From NCBI RefSeq assembly GCF_017921895.1, contig NZ_JAFIDN010000012.1:57358-121357 (forward strand): a stretch of 64,000 nucleotides of DNA, given 5' to 3'. Position numbers and translations under genes: made by a program. The notes under the pieces were generated by a model. That model ran no database searches. It was not told where the DNA came from and saw nothing but the letters and a program-made list of their open reading frames with translations. Positions 1-9,011 of the stretch are shown one piece after another (the first letter of the stretch is position 1; every line of letters starts with the position of its first letter). This DNA is from Natronogracilivirga saccharolytica (GTDB lineage Bacteria > Bacteroidota > Rhodothermia > Balneolales > Natronogracilivirgulaceae).

Positions 1-302
1 TCGGTAATGGCACGTGCCGCATTTCCGATTTTTACAACCGGTTCATCTCTGTAAGGCTCCTCAACAAGTTCGGATGCGACCTGCTCAAGTTTTTTGTACA
101 GTGTTTTTTCAAGTGTTCGTAGGTCCGCTTCCGGACTGGTCTCGCCCATATAGTAAAATCCGTCAAGTTCGTTGACCTGCATGTAGGCATGAAAAGGGGT
201 GACTTTACCGTCAAACAGTCCGGCTATCGCCGATGCATTGGAAAAAGCAAGTTTGCTCAGGTCGGAAAAGTCGGTGGGGACCAGAATACGTGGATTTTTC
301 AT
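1..302 (-). CDS. Universal stress protein (UspA family), 3' end cut by window edge
   Basis: The reverse strand opens with an ATG at 302 and stays open to base 1, giving 100 codons of an incomplete protein. The N-terminus reads MKNPRILVPTDFSDLS, the classical first beta strand and loop of the UspA fold, where a PTDFS motif follows the hydrophobic strand. A segment near residue 90 reads VVKIGNAARAI, matching the later strand and helix of the family. Usp proteins are cytosolic, often ATP-binding dimers made under stress; the ATP-binding G-2x-G-9x-G motif would lie beyond the window edge, so nucleotide binding cannot be judged. A possible ribosome site AAGGA lies about 10 bases upstream of the ATG. 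Family assignment is firm, function is general. Confidence 0.8.
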   Translation of the reverse strand, partial: MKNPRILVPTDFSDLSKLAFSNASAIAGLFDGKVTPFHAYMQVNELDGFYYMGETSPEADLRTLEKTLYKKLEQVASELVEEPYRDEPVVKIGNAARAIT

Positions 303-438
303 AGGCGGATGTCCTTGATGTATAATGTGCTAATGCAATGTAGCCAATCCATGGATATCCGACAAGATGCTTGTGCATATTGCAGCAGAAAAAATGACAG
401 CCGGTTACTGATTTTATTGTCATTTTCAAACCATGATT

Positions 439-2724
439 TCAGGGGATATCCCGGAAATTCAGGCCGATCTGAAACTCCAGCAATACGGTGTTCTGCCTGC
501 TGCCTGAAAGAGCCACCTCAACAGGGCCGAGAACAGTATCCCAGCTCAGCGCGGTAGTCCAGCCCCATAATAATGATTTGTCGAACACGTCAAAATTGAG
601 ATTATCATATGTGTTTCCGGCATGAACACCGATGGTGGCATAAAAATTGGAGTAAAGATGATAGCGGCCGGCGATTCCTGCGGAAAGAATGTTGTTTCCG
701 GTAACCGAATCTTTTTTGAATCCGGGAAAATCCTGGTATCCGCCGGCATAAAACCGGTAGTGCAGCGGGATATTGTCGCCGAAGGTATAGCCGCCGCGGA
801 TGGTATGGATCAGAGCCAGCGGGGATATGACCCTGTAGTGTCCGGTCCACTTCCCGGATATCCGGCCGAAATGATCTCCGGGAAGGAATTCGGCCGAGTA
901 GTCTCCCCGGACTCTGAAATTCTGACCGCTTCTCGGTAGTACTGATCGGTCAAGGTTGTCAAATTCAATCTCTCCGGAAAGCAGATGCAAGGTGTTCCAT
1001 CTTTCAGGTACATCAACGACTCCTACACTTTCAGTGAGATTGAAATGTTCAAGACGATATCCGAAGCCGGCCCGGAACACAGAGCCGTAAAGCGGTCCGA
1101 TCAGACCTTCAGCATAGAAAATATCTGTGCGCAAATTCGCCAGCCTTCGGTCGTCATCATAAACATCAATTTCACGTTCGCGGAATCCGCCCGCTGCCTG
1201 AAAGGCCAGGCGCGGTTCCAGGCCAATGTAGTTGAAATATTCTCCGCCCAGTTTGGCTTCGTGTCCGATTCGTGATGTGACGCGGGCCGTTGAGGCGGGA
1301 TGCAGCAGATTCCTGAAGGTGGTGGTAAACAGCAGAGAGGGACCCAGCGTGTTGTTGTGGAAGATTCCGACCTGGAAGGCATTTGAAGTTTGCTCTTCCA
1401 ACATCAACACCAGGTCAGCATAATCGCGGTCGCCGGACCATTCCAGACGATAGTTGACACTTTTAAAGCGCTGCATGCCGTGCAGCCGCATCAGCCCATC
1501 GCTGAGTGTTTCTTCGTGAACAGTAGTATTGCTTTCAATCTGAAGCTTGGAGAGGATGTGCTCTTCGGGAACGGTTTCCAGACCCTCAAAAGAGATGTTC
1601 CGGATGTTCAGTGTGGATGTCATTTCGTACGGCGGAATCTCTTTGACTACGGAATCGGAAAGGTGCCTTTCCTGCCGCTGGTGTTCAATCGTATCGGCAA
1701 GAGCTTTAAGTTCATCCATTCTTGCCCGGGCGGCATTTTCGCCTTCCATGACAATGTCTTTGACATCACCGAAACCAAGAGTAGAGAATTTTTGCAGATC
1801 AGGGCGAATGACGAAATCAGCCAGCTTTTCCTGCTCCAGCATGTATGACCGAATGCCGACAGAAATGGTCTGGGTCAGAATATCAGACAAGTTTCGCAGA
1901 TCATGGGCAAGTCTGAGGTCGGAGCTCGAATTAACAGCAATTACCAGATCAGCACCAAGATCAAAGGCTTCTTTGACCGGCAGATTGTTTACAATGCCTC
2001 CGTCAACCAGGTAGCGGTCGTCGATCCAGACAGGGTCAAAAATGGACGGGATCGACATGCTTGCACGGATGGCATTGGGCAGGTATCCGCTGTCCAGTAT
2101 GACCTGCTCGCCTGTTTCTATGTCAGCGGCAATGCACAGAAACGGACGTGGAAATGATGTAAAGTCAACAACGTCATGATAGTTCCAGGTCAGACGGGCC
2201 AGCCGGTTGAATATGTGATTGCCGGAAACCAGCCCGGTTGGCAGATTGATCTTCCGGCCTTCAAACGGGAATGTCAAATTGAAAATTCCGTCATAGGGCT
2301 TTTCTTCCATGGGAAGGTGCTTGCGCTCTATCCGTTCCTCGAACAGGCCGCGCCAGTCGGTTCTGTACACCTCCTCTTCCAACTGCGAGGTGCTGTAACC
2401 TATGGCGTACAGCCCTCCCACGATGGCCCCCATGCTGGTACCCGTTACGACATCAATGTGAATGCCGGCCTCTTCGAGTACCTTGATCACACCTACATGG
2501 GCCAGTCCGGCAGCTCCGCCGCCGCTGAGTGCCAGACCCACCACAAAATCTTTGTCAGTGGAGTCACGATCAGAACCGGATATTGAAATCGTGCCGGTCT
2601 CCTCCGCCGGGTGAATCCCGGTTTGTCTGTGGTGCGGTCCGTGGCTGGCAGCTGAGAGGCAATCTGCTGAGAAAAAAGTCAGTAACATCAGGAACAGTCC
2701 GGATAGAGGCAATAATCTTGTCAT
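439..2724 (-). CDS. Patatin-like phospholipase with POTRA and outer-membrane barrel (type Vd autotransporter, PlpD-like)
   Basis: This 761-residue protein has a signal peptide (about 1-25), a patatin domain (about 60-260), one POTRA-like domain (about 372-450) and a C-terminal beta barrel (about 455-761). The oxyanion motif GGGAAG is at about 68-73, the nucleophile is Ser97 in GTSMG, and the partner aspartate is Asp241 in DGG, so the catalytic Ser-Asp dyad is intact. This order and length match PlpD of Pseudomonas and FplA of Fusobacterium, which display or secrete a lipid acyl hydrolase through their own barrel. The C-terminus ends in an alternating hydrophobic strand finishing in LNF plus three residues, as expected for a barrel signal. 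The gene stands alone, with about 200 bases separating it from korB. Substrate is unknown. Confidence 0.9.
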   Translation of the reverse strand: MTRLLPLSGLFLMLLTFFSADCLSAASHGPHHRQTGIHPAEETGTISISGSDRDSTDKDFVVGLALSGGGAAGLAHVGVIKVLEEAGIHIDVVTGTSMGAIVGGLYAIGYSTSQLEEEVYRTDWRGLFEERIERKHLPMEEKPYDGIFNLTFPFEGRKINLPTGLVSGNHIFNRLARLTWNYHDVVDFTSFPRPFLCIAADIETGEQVILDSGYLPNAIRASMSIPSIFDPVWIDDRYLVDGGIVNNLPVKEAFDLGADLVIAVNSSSDLRLAHDLRNLSDILTQTISVGIRSYMLEQEKLADFVIRPDLQKFSTLGFGDVKDIVMEGENAARARMDELKALADTIEHQRQERHLSDSVVKEIPPYEMTSTLNIRNISFEGLETVPEEHILSKLQIESNTTVHEETLSDGLMRLHGMQRFKSVNYRLEWSGDRDYADLVLMLEEQTSNAFQVGIFHNNTLGPSLLFTTTFRNLLHPASTARVTSRIGHEAKLGGEYFNYIGLEPRLAFQAAGGFREREIDVYDDDRRLANLRTDIFYAEGLIGPLYGSVFRAGFGYRLEHFNLTESVGVVDVPERWNTLHLLSGEIEFDNLDRSVLPRSGQNFRVRGDYSAEFLPGDHFGRISGKWTGHYRVISPLALIHTIRGGYTFGDNIPLHYRFYAGGYQDFPGFKKDSVTGNNILSAGIAGRYHLYSNFYATIGVHAGNTYDNLNFDVFDKSLLWGWTTALSWDTVLGPVEVALSGSRQNTVLLEFQIGLNFRDIP

Positions 2725-2930
2725 AGCTTGTCAAGCCACATTACTTTTACTAAGGAGTTTATAACCATACACCGCCCGGAAGTCAGTTGCCCGTATATAC
2801 GTAGTACCACCTGTATTCAGACAATACTGTCTGCTGCAAAAGCGGCACCAAAACAGCACAATACAAAAGCGGCTCAATAGCAGCACCAATAGCGGCATAA
2901 AACGAAAACGGCAGAAGTACCTCTTTTGAA
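2725..2930. other. Intergenic region with a degenerate AGCGGC/AGCAGC-rich stretch
   Basis: The gap between the patatin gene start and the korB stop holds no gene. Between about 2838 and 2915 short related words recur, such as AAAAGCGGCACC, AGCAGCACCAA and TAGCGGCA. The spacing is irregular, so this is a degenerate low-complexity stretch and not a clean tandem repeat. No terminator with a T tract was found for either flanking gene. Confidence 0.4.
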
Positions 2931-3986
2931 CTACTTCACAACCCAGGTCTCTTCGCCGCCAAGCAGCTCATCCAGGTCACCTTCGCCTTTCCTGTCGTAA
3001 ACCTCTTTGGTCTGTTCGCTCAGAAGATCTTCATAGGTCGGCCGGTCTGCCGCAAGAAATACACCAAACGGTCTGGGGAGTCCGCCTTCTTTGGTGTTGT
3101 CATCAAACAGGGTTGTCAGCAGCCATGCCTTGTTGTAATCCTTCTCATCGTGAATCCAGAGATCATCTTTGGAATACTGACCGTTGCCAAGTTCGACTAT
3201 TTCGGGGTGCAGTCCGTCAAGACGGATACCATAGGCATCATTTTTCCCGAATACAAGAGGCTGATCCTGCTCAAGGTACAGTGTTGTATTGTCGCGTACG
3301 GCTTTGTCGGTGTATGGACTGAAAGCGCCGTCATTGAATACAATGCAGTTCTGATAGATCTCCAGCAGGGAGGTGCCATGGTGCTCATGGCTTCGCTCCA
3401 GCATGGCCTGCAAATGTTTGGGGTCCCGGTCCAGGGTTCTCGCAAGAAACGTGCCGTTGGCTCCCAGGCCCAGTGCCAGCGGATTGAACGGGGCATCGAG
3501 GGATCCCATCGGAGTCGATTTGGTCACGTGACCCTGGCGCGAAGTCGGGGAGTACTGCCCTTTTGTGAGGCCGTAAATTTCATTGTTGAAAAGCAGCACA
3601 TTGATATCCAGATTACGCCGCAGGAGATGAATAATGTGATTGCCGCCTATGGACAAGCCGTCACCATCGCCGGTTGCAACCCAGACACTCAGCTCGGGAC
3701 GGGCAGCCTTGAGGCCGGTTGCAATGGCCGGCGCGCGCCCGTGGATGCCGTGAATGCCGTAGGTGTTCATGTAGTAGGGGAACCGGGAGGAGCATCCGAT
3801 TCCTGCGATAAAAACGATATTCTCAGGTTCCACGTCCAGCTTCGGCATGAGGTTCTGAACCTGTTTCAGGATGGTGTAATCTCCGCAACCGGGGCACCAC
3901 CGCACATCCTGGTCGGATGCGAAATCTTTGCCTTTCAGTTCAGTGCCGTTTCCTTTGGTTCCGTTGACTGTTTTTTGACTGCTCAT
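2931..3986 (-). CDS. korB: 2-oxoacid:ferredoxin oxidoreductase, beta subunit (probably 2-oxoglutarate-specific)
   Basis: The 351-residue product is the thiamine-diphosphate subunit that, with the alpha subunit encoded upstream, converts a 2-oxoacid plus CoA to acyl-CoA, CO2 and reduced ferredoxin. Cysteines C31 and C34 in WCPGCG and a third in GIGCSS are cluster ligands typical of this family. The ThDP motif begins with GDGDGLSIGGNH and ends near FNNEIYG. The segment YGIHGIHGRAP is shared with Kor/OFOR beta subunits. The N-terminus carries about 25 extra polar residues before the core. korA lies upstream on the same strand with a gap of 107 bases, so the two are probably one transcript. Specificity for 2-oxoglutarate is inferred from family resemblance. 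Confidence 0.9.
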   Translation of the reverse strand: MSSQKTVNGTKGNGTELKGKDFASDQDVRWCPGCGDYTILKQVQNLMPKLDVEPENIVFIAGIGCSSRFPYYMNTYGIHGIHGRAPAIATGLKAARPELSVWVATGDGDGLSIGGNHIIHLLRRNLDINVLLFNNEIYGLTKGQYSPTSRQGHVTKSTPMGSLDAPFNPLALGLGANGTFLARTLDRDPKHLQAMLERSHEHHGTSLLEIYQNCIVFNDGAFSPYTDKAVRDNTTLYLEQDQPLVFGKNDAYGIRLDGLHPEIVELGNGQYSKDDLWIHDEKDYNKAWLLTTLFDDNTKEGGLPRPFGVFLAADRPTYEDLLSEQTKEVYDRKGEGDLDELLGGEETWVVK

Positions 3987-4093
3987 AATGTTCAGATAGT
4001 TCAGTAGGTCAGTAAATTAGTGTGATTGGTGAAGCTGCCCGGGGGATAAAGCTGCAAATATGGCAGATCCGGGGCGGCTTCAGAGATTCCCGG

Positions 4094-5956
4094 TTACCCG
4101 GTACACATTTCCACAATTTTTGTCTTCAGTTCGGCAACCGTGAAAGGAACACCGCGTACACGGTTGTAACCTTCAACAGGCAAGAGGAACTGATCCCTCA
4201 GTATTTTGGAAAGCTGTCCGCGGTTGATTTCCGGCACCAGAATCCGGTCAAAACGTCCGAGGATATCTTTCAGGTTCTTTGGAAACGGACTCAGATACCT
4301 CAGATGGATGTAGGAAACATCGTGCCCGTCCTCAAGTGCTTCCGTTACGGCCGATTTGATGGATCCGTATGTCGAACCCCATCCCACGACGAGCAGTTTG
4401 CCGCTGTCGGTGCCTTCATCGATTTCCTGATCCGGGATGAATTTTGCGATGTTATCTCGTTTTTTCTCCCGGAACTCGGTCATCATGTGATGATTGTCGG
4501 GATCGTAGGAGATATTTCCGGTTTCATGTTCTTTTTCCAGACCTCCGATCCGGTGGGCAAGTCCCTTCGTGCCGGCTACAGCCCATGGGCGCACCAGGTT
4601 TTCGTCCCTTTTGTAAGGAAGGAACGGCGCGCTTTCCTGACCGTTGCCGCCATCAGCCGGCTTTTCCTGTTTTACATTGACGGGCTTGAGTTTGGATGTG
4701 TCCGGCAGTTTCCACGGTTCGGCCCCGTTGGCGATATATCCGTCGGTCAGCATCATAACCGGAATCATGTGCTCAACGGCGAGACGGCACGCTTCATAGG
4801 TGACATCAAAACAGTCGGCCGGGGAAGATGCGGAAATTATTGCAACAGGACATTCGCCTGCTCTTCCGTAAAAGGCCTGCAGCAGATCAGCCTGTTCGGT
4901 TTTAGTCGGCAGTCCGGTTGAGGGGCCGGCCCGCTGCACATTGACGATCACAAGCGGAAGCTCAAGCATGGTCGCCAGTCCGATGGCTTCACTTTTCAGC
5001 GCCACGCCGGGACCCGAGCTGGTAGTAACTCCAAGATGTCCGCCGAAGGAAGCGCCGATGGCAGATGTAATTGCGGCAATTTCATCCTCGGCCTGAAACG
5101 TACTCACATTGTAATTCTTCAGTCGTGACAGGCCGTGCAGAATTTCAGATGCCGGTGTAATCGGGTAGGAGCCGAGAAACAGTGGCAGATTGGATTTTTT
5201 TGCCACTGCAGCCAGGCCCAGCACGATGGAGTCGTTGCCGGTGATATTCCGGTACGTGCCGGGCTTAATTGGTGCGGCTTCTACAGTATAGCGTTCGCTG
5301 AAAATTTCAGTGGCGATGCCATAGGTAAAACCGTCATTAAGGGCTTTGATATTGGCTTCGGCAATCTTCGGCTTGTTTGCAAACTTCTTCTTTAGAAACT
5401 CAATTGTTGAATCTGTGGGACGGCTGTAAAGCCAGTAGACCACACCAAGGACAAACATGTTCTTGCTCCGGTCAATTTCCTTGGTGGTCAGGCCGGTATC
5501 TTTCAAGCTTTCTCGGGTCATCTTTGTGACGTCAATTTCAATCACCGAGTAACCGGCTTCTTTGGCATCCTGAATGGGTGTTTCTTCGGGGGCATATTTT
5601 GCCAGTGAGAGATCCTTTTTACCGAAACCATCGGTATTTGCAATGATGATTCCGCCGGGTTTGAGGAATTTCAGGTTGGCTTTCAATGCAGCGGCATTCA
5701 TCACAACCAGAACATCACACATATCACCGGGGGTGTGAATCGGCTTGCTTCCGAAATGGATCTGAAATCCGGAAACGCCATGCACCGTACCGGCCGGAGC
5801 CCGTATTTCAGCGGGGTAATCGGGAAAAGTGCTCAGGTCATTGCCGGACAATGCCGTTGTGTTGCTGAACTGTGATCCTGTTAATTGGATTCCGTCACCG
5901 GAATCTCCTGAAAACCGGATCGTAACTTCTTTTTTTTGTTTTTCTGTAATACTCAT
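4094..5956 (-). CDS. korA: 2-oxoacid:ferredoxin oxidoreductase, fused gamma-alpha subunit
   Basis: This 620-residue protein joins the gamma domain (about 1-190) to the alpha domain (about 200-620), the usual fusion in KorA/OFOR-type enzymes. The gamma part starts with IRFSGDSGDGIQLTG and contains the FPDYPAEIRAP motif that contacts CoA and thiamine pyrophosphate. The alpha part carries GSYPITPASEILH and the EDEIAAI motif characteristic of pyruvate and 2-oxoglutarate ferredoxin oxidoreductases. No ferredoxin-like delta domain is present in either gene, so electrons probably go to a separate ferredoxin. The enzyme supports a ferredoxin-linked TCA step. korB follows directly. The start is the first ATG of the frame and precedes the conserved first strand by about 10 residues. 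Confidence 0.92.
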   Translation of the reverse strand: MSITEKQKKEVTIRFSGDSGDGIQLTGSQFSNTTALSGNDLSTFPDYPAEIRAPAGTVHGVSGFQIHFGSKPIHTPGDMCDVLVVMNAAALKANLKFLKPGGIIIANTDGFGKKDLSLAKYAPEETPIQDAKEAGYSVIEIDVTKMTRESLKDTGLTTKEIDRSKNMFVLGVVYWLYSRPTDSTIEFLKKKFANKPKIAEANIKALNDGFTYGIATEIFSERYTVEAAPIKPGTYRNITGNDSIVLGLAAVAKKSNLPLFLGSYPITPASEILHGLSRLKNYNVSTFQAEDEIAAITSAIGASFGGHLGVTTSSGPGVALKSEAIGLATMLELPLVIVNVQRAGPSTGLPTKTEQADLLQAFYGRAGECPVAIISASSPADCFDVTYEACRLAVEHMIPVMMLTDGYIANGAEPWKLPDTSKLKPVNVKQEKPADGGNGQESAPFLPYKRDENLVRPWAVAGTKGLAHRIGGLEKEHETGNISYDPDNHHMMTEFREKKRDNIAKFIPDQEIDEGTDSGKLLVVGWGSTYGSIKSAVTEALEDGHDVSYIHLRYLSPFPKNLKDILGRFDRILVPEINRGQLSKILRDQFLLPVEGYNRVRGVPFTVAELKTKIVEMCTG

Positions 5957-6257
5957 GTTCTTACGTCGCAGCGACGGTTTGGCGGTTATGGGTAATGCGA
6001 TAAAGCCCGGATTCGACTTCCGGACTTCTAAAAAGCGCGATGAATAAAATGGAAAAGAGCTGTTTTGGTCTGTCGGAAAGGCAGGTATTGCACGGATGCA
6101 GGATGAATTGCAGGGGAGAGAAATGTTCTAATAATGTCAATGCATTCACGTGCATCCCTGAATTAATTATGCCTTTATATTCTATTAAACAATTGCAGAG
6201 CAAAAAACAAGTAAAAACGTAAAATTATGTCACTTTTTTAACGCTTTTGAGGTTAGT
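5957..6257. other. Intergenic region upstream of korA
   Basis: These 301 bases lie between the korA start and the rlmN stop, both genes being on the reverse strand. They should hold the korAB promoter and the rlmN 3' untranslated region. I see no tRNA, repeat or convincing terminator; the half next to rlmN is AT-rich. Open frames here are short and show no family features. Confidence 0.4.
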
Positions 6258-7421
6258 TTATTCCGGTTTTCCGGACGGGTGCTGCTCCGGTTTGCCGGAC
6301 CGTAATCCGGAACCGTGTCTCATGGACATGGATACACGGTCATTCTCACTGAATACTTTCAGCTGGCCACAACCCGCTTCAATGTCTTCTCCATAGCACC
6401 AGCGGGTGTCGGTATCAAAACCTGCCCCGGTCAACACATTGCGGAAAGTATTCCATCTTTCCCGCTCCGTACGGGTCATACCGGATTCGGATACATCGTT
6501 ATACATAATCAGTGTTATGCCGGCGCGGATATTGCGGAGATAGGAGGCCAGGTTTTCAGCATCCTGCTGCCGGTCATTTACGTCTTTCATGAGCAGGTAC
6601 TGAATGGTGACAGTCTGGCCGGTTTTTCTGTTGTAGTAGGACAGCGCTTCGCGGATTTCCGCCAGGCCGAGACGTGCGCTCACCGGCATGATCTGGTAAC
6701 GGGTCTCCTGATCTGCAGAGTGAATGGAAACGGCCAGTCTGACTTCGGGGTGATCGTCGGCAAGCATGCGAATCTGCCGGAATAATCCGACTGTCGACAC
6801 GGTGATCCGGCCGGCGGGGGGACCCGGTGCGGCGTTGTCGTTTGTAATGGAGAGTGCCTCGGAAAGGGAGCGGTAATTATGCATCGGCTCACCCATTCCC
6901 ATGAAATATAAATGAGTCATGCCGCACCCGAACTCATCCCGGATAATCTTTTCAGACTCCCTGATCTGATCCAGCAATTCCAGGGTCGAAAGATTGCGGT
7001 GAAAACCCATCTTTCCGGTAGCACAAAAGGAACATCCGAAAAAGCATCCGATCTGTGAAGAGATGCTGGCAGATACTTTATCCAGCGTTCCGTTATTCCA
7101 TTCGGGAATGATAACTGTCTCGGCAAGATGGCCGTCATGAAGTTTGAGTGTAAGCCGCATGGAACCGTCCCGGCTTTTAAGCAGCCCCTGAGATCCGGAA
7201 GAGGGAATGATCAGGGATTCTTCAAGAGTGTGGTACTCATCGCCGCTGAGACCGGGTATGTCACGGATATCTCTGATCCCTTCAAAGTAGACAGATTTGT
7301 ATATGACGCTACGCGAGCCGGCCGTAATGCCGATATGCCGCAGAAAATCGTCCCATTCGGTCAGGGATATTTTATTAATGTCGACAGGGCGCCTGTGAAG
7401 TAGATGCTCCGGGGAGGTCAT
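6258..7421 (-). CDS. rlmN: Dual-specificity RNA methyltransferase RlmN (23S rRNA A2503 / tRNA A37 C2-methylation)
   Basis: The 387-residue radical SAM enzyme adds a methyl group to C2 of adenosine in 23S rRNA and some tRNAs. The cluster motif CFFGCSFC supplies C126, C130 and C133. The second essential cysteine region is near the C-terminus, in DIEAGCGQL, which matches the ACGQL motif of RlmN. MGMGEPMHNY is the conserved SAM-binding segment. The N-terminus is compatible with the small helical RNA-binding domain of RlmN. The last 16 residues contain the five-residue unit SGKPE twice, encoded by a near-direct DNA repeat at about 6262-6300, an unusual tail. Cfr is an alternative in the same superfamily, but the motifs and chromosomal setting favour RlmN. 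Confidence 0.9.
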   Translation of the reverse strand: MTSPEHLLHRRPVDINKISLTEWDDFLRHIGITAGSRSVIYKSVYFEGIRDIRDIPGLSGDEYHTLEESLIIPSSGSQGLLKSRDGSMRLTLKLHDGHLAETVIIPEWNNGTLDKVSASISSQIGCFFGCSFCATGKMGFHRNLSTLELLDQIRESEKIIRDEFGCGMTHLYFMGMGEPMHNYRSLSEALSITNDNAAPGPPAGRITVSTVGLFRQIRMLADDHPEVRLAVSIHSADQETRYQIMPVSARLGLAEIREALSYYNRKTGQTVTIQYLLMKDVNDRQQDAENLASYLRNIRAGITLIMYNDVSESGMTRTERERWNTFRNVLTGAGFDTDTRWCYGEDIEAGCGQLKVFSENDRVSMSMRHGSGLRSGKPEQHPSGKPE

Positions 7422-7750
7422 TGGGGTCGGACGGGATATTCCGTTGTTGCTGCAATTAATGTAAATGATATCATAAAAAAGTATGGCAGTGTGCGGGCGA
7501 AGCAGATGTCAATAGAAAACCCGGTTTTCCGCCATTTCTTTGGCATCAGAATAATTATAATGAGACTTATATGCAATAAAAACCTGCAGAAAAACCAAAT
7601 CCGGAGCAGGGAAATTTTCAGTTTTGCACACCGTTTTGAAATGGAGAGCAGTCAATCATCTTTTGTCTCAACTTCCGGTTGCAAACGGTGATTAAATCTG
7701 TTACAATAAAAATACCACTGAACTTTAAACACTAATGTGTGAGGGTGCTT
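7422..7750. other. Divergent intergenic region between rlmN and the ankyrin gene
   Basis: This stretch of about 330 bases separates two divergently read genes and should contain both promoters. A sigma-70-like promoter for the ankyrin gene can be placed at 7679-7707. For rlmN no clear promoter could be assigned. Short open frames here have no family features, and no RNA gene was recognised. Confidence 0.4.
7679..7707 (+). promoter_or_regulatory. Candidate sigma-70-like promoter of the ankyrin gene
   Basis: TTGCAA at 7679-7684 and TACAAT at 7702-7707 are separated by exactly 17 bases. The predicted start of transcription near 7714 would leave a leader of about 37 bases before the ATG at 7751. 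This is a motif-based call only. Confidence 0.45.
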
Positions 7751-8143
7751 ATGAATGAAAAAGAGCTTCTCGATGCCGCCGAGAGCGGTGACCTGTCAAC
7801 CATTCGCGGGCAAGTTGACGATGGTGCAAATGTGAACACCATGGATGCAAACAAACGAACCATGCTGCTGAAGGCTTCAAAGCATGGTCATATCGAGATT
7901 GTCAAATTTTTACTGGAAAACGGAGCCGATGTGAATTACAGGGATAACCGCGGAACAACCCCTGTCTATTGGGCTGCCAGCCGGGGACACAAAGAAATCG
8001 CAGAACTGCTGATAGAGCACGGCGCTGTTGTTACGTATTCCGATGACAGGCGCTGGACCGCCATGGATCACGCCAAGGCCAACGGAGACAAAGAAATGGT
8101 TGCAGTACTGGAAGAGGCACTAACAACTAGTAAAACTGCCTGA
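7751..8143 (+). CDS. Ankyrin-repeat protein
   Basis: The product of about 130 residues consists almost entirely of ankyrin repeats: an N-terminal capping helix pair, then units with consensus pieces such as RTMLLKASKHGHIEIVKFLL, GADVNYRDNRGTTPVYWAA and RGHKEIAELLIEHGA. There is no signal peptide, so it probably acts in the cytoplasm as a protein-binding module; its partner cannot be told. The frame is open from a GTG at 7739, but the ATG at 7751 is preceded by GAGGG at 7741-7745 and is preferred. The gene has its own candidate promoter and a strong terminator at 8199-8230. Confidence 0.85.
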   Translation: MNEKELLDAAESGDLSTIRGQVDDGANVNTMDANKRTMLLKASKHGHIEIVKFLLENGADVNYRDNRGTTPVYWAASRGHKEIAELLIEHGAVVTYSDDRRWTAMDHAKANGDKEMVAVLEEALTTSKTA

Positions 8144-8189
8144 TTGATGCGAATAGTGGCAGGTCAGGCCTGAACAGGCAAATTTTCTA

Positions 8190-9011
8190 TTATTTTTTAA
8201 CCCGCTTGCGCTTGTGAGCGGGTTTTTTTTGTTTTTGAGCACCGGAAAAAGCAGGCCGGCTTGTGCCTTTTTTTTCTGCAAGAATGAGGAAAATCGCCGG
8301 CTTGTTATCAATGTCAATGGTTTCTGATTTCCAGTCGCTTATTCTCCGTGTGATGATCTGCTCTTCCGGCAGCGTCAGGTTAACTCCCGCAGACAGCAGC
8401 GTATCCGGATCAAGTTCGGTTCTCAGCTCTTCCAGCAACTGATTGTTCCGGAAGGGGGTTTCCATGAAAATCTGCGTAATGTTTTTCCGGGCTGATTCGG
8501 TCTGCAGGTGGCGTATCTTTTCGGTCCGCTCTCTGCCAGGCTTCGGAAGATACCCGTGAAACGTGAAAGACTGCCCGTTGAGTCCGGATGCCATAAGGGC
8601 CAGCAGAACAGACGACGGACCCGTTAGCGGCACGACACGTATGCCCGATTCATGGGCCAGCCGGACCAGTTCGCTTCCGGGGTCCGCTACTGCCGGACAC
8701 CCCGCTTCGCTTATGATTCCGGCATTTACTCCATTTTTCAATACGGACAACATCTCAAGCAGATCCTCGCCGGGAGTATGCTTGTTCAGTTCGTAAAACC
8801 GGCATTTATAATCGGGAACAGGATGCTTCAGCCATCGTAAATAAGAATTGGCCTGCCGGATTCGCTCGACAAAGAATGCATCCAGAGAGTGTACCACAGA
8901 GATGACATGCTCGGGAAGCACCCTGTTTACCGGATCCTTTCCCAGAGGTGCCGGTATCAGGTACAATGTGCCTGCATCAGAATCAGTACCGGTATGCTTG
9001 TCTGAAGTCAT
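8190..9011 (-). CDS. RsmI-like SAM-dependent methyltransferase (tetrapyrrole methylase fold)
   Basis: The 273-residue protein belongs to the family of RsmI, the 16S rRNA C1402 2'-O-methyltransferase. Family landmarks are TLYLIPAPLG at the N-terminus, SEAGCPAVADPGSELV for the SAM pocket, VVPLTGPSSVLLALMASG and FHGYLP. It lacks the N-terminal GNLGD motif of true RsmI (here PAPLGKDP) and resembles the paralogous RsmI-like group common in Bacteroidota, so substrate and position are uncertain. The lysine- and arginine-rich C-terminal tail (KRKRVKK) is encoded within the terminator hairpin of the convergent ankyrin gene. The ATG at 9011 overlaps the stop of the upstream membrane-protein gene by four bases, implying coupled translation. 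Confidence 0.83.
   Translation of the reverse strand: MTSDKHTGTDSDAGTLYLIPAPLGKDPVNRVLPEHVISVVHSLDAFFVERIRQANSYLRWLKHPVPDYKCRFYELNKHTPGEDLLEMLSVLKNGVNAGIISEAGCPAVADPGSELVRLAHESGIRVVPLTGPSSVLLALMASGLNGQSFTFHGYLPKPGRERTEKIRHLQTESARKNITQIFMETPFRNNQLLEELRTELDPDTLLSAGVNLTLPEEQIITRRISDWKSETIDIDNKPAIFLILAEKKGTSRPAFSGAQKQKKPAHKRKRVKK
8199..8230 (+). terminator. Rho-independent terminator of the ankyrin gene
   Basis: AACCCGCT at 8199-8206 pairs with AGCGGGTT at 8217-8224 around a 10-base loop, followed by a run of T on the + strand. The hairpin lies inside the last codons of the convergent methyltransferase gene, so the same bases serve as code for that protein and as terminator for the ankyrin gene. 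Confidence 0.8.

Noticed and set aside
2838..2915. Tandem repeat or CRISPR-like array
   Set aside because: The AGCGGC/AGCAGC words are degenerate with irregular spacing and no spacer pattern.
3150..4007. Open frame of 285 codons opposite korB
   Set aside because: Antisense to a complete KorB with intact motifs; no family match.
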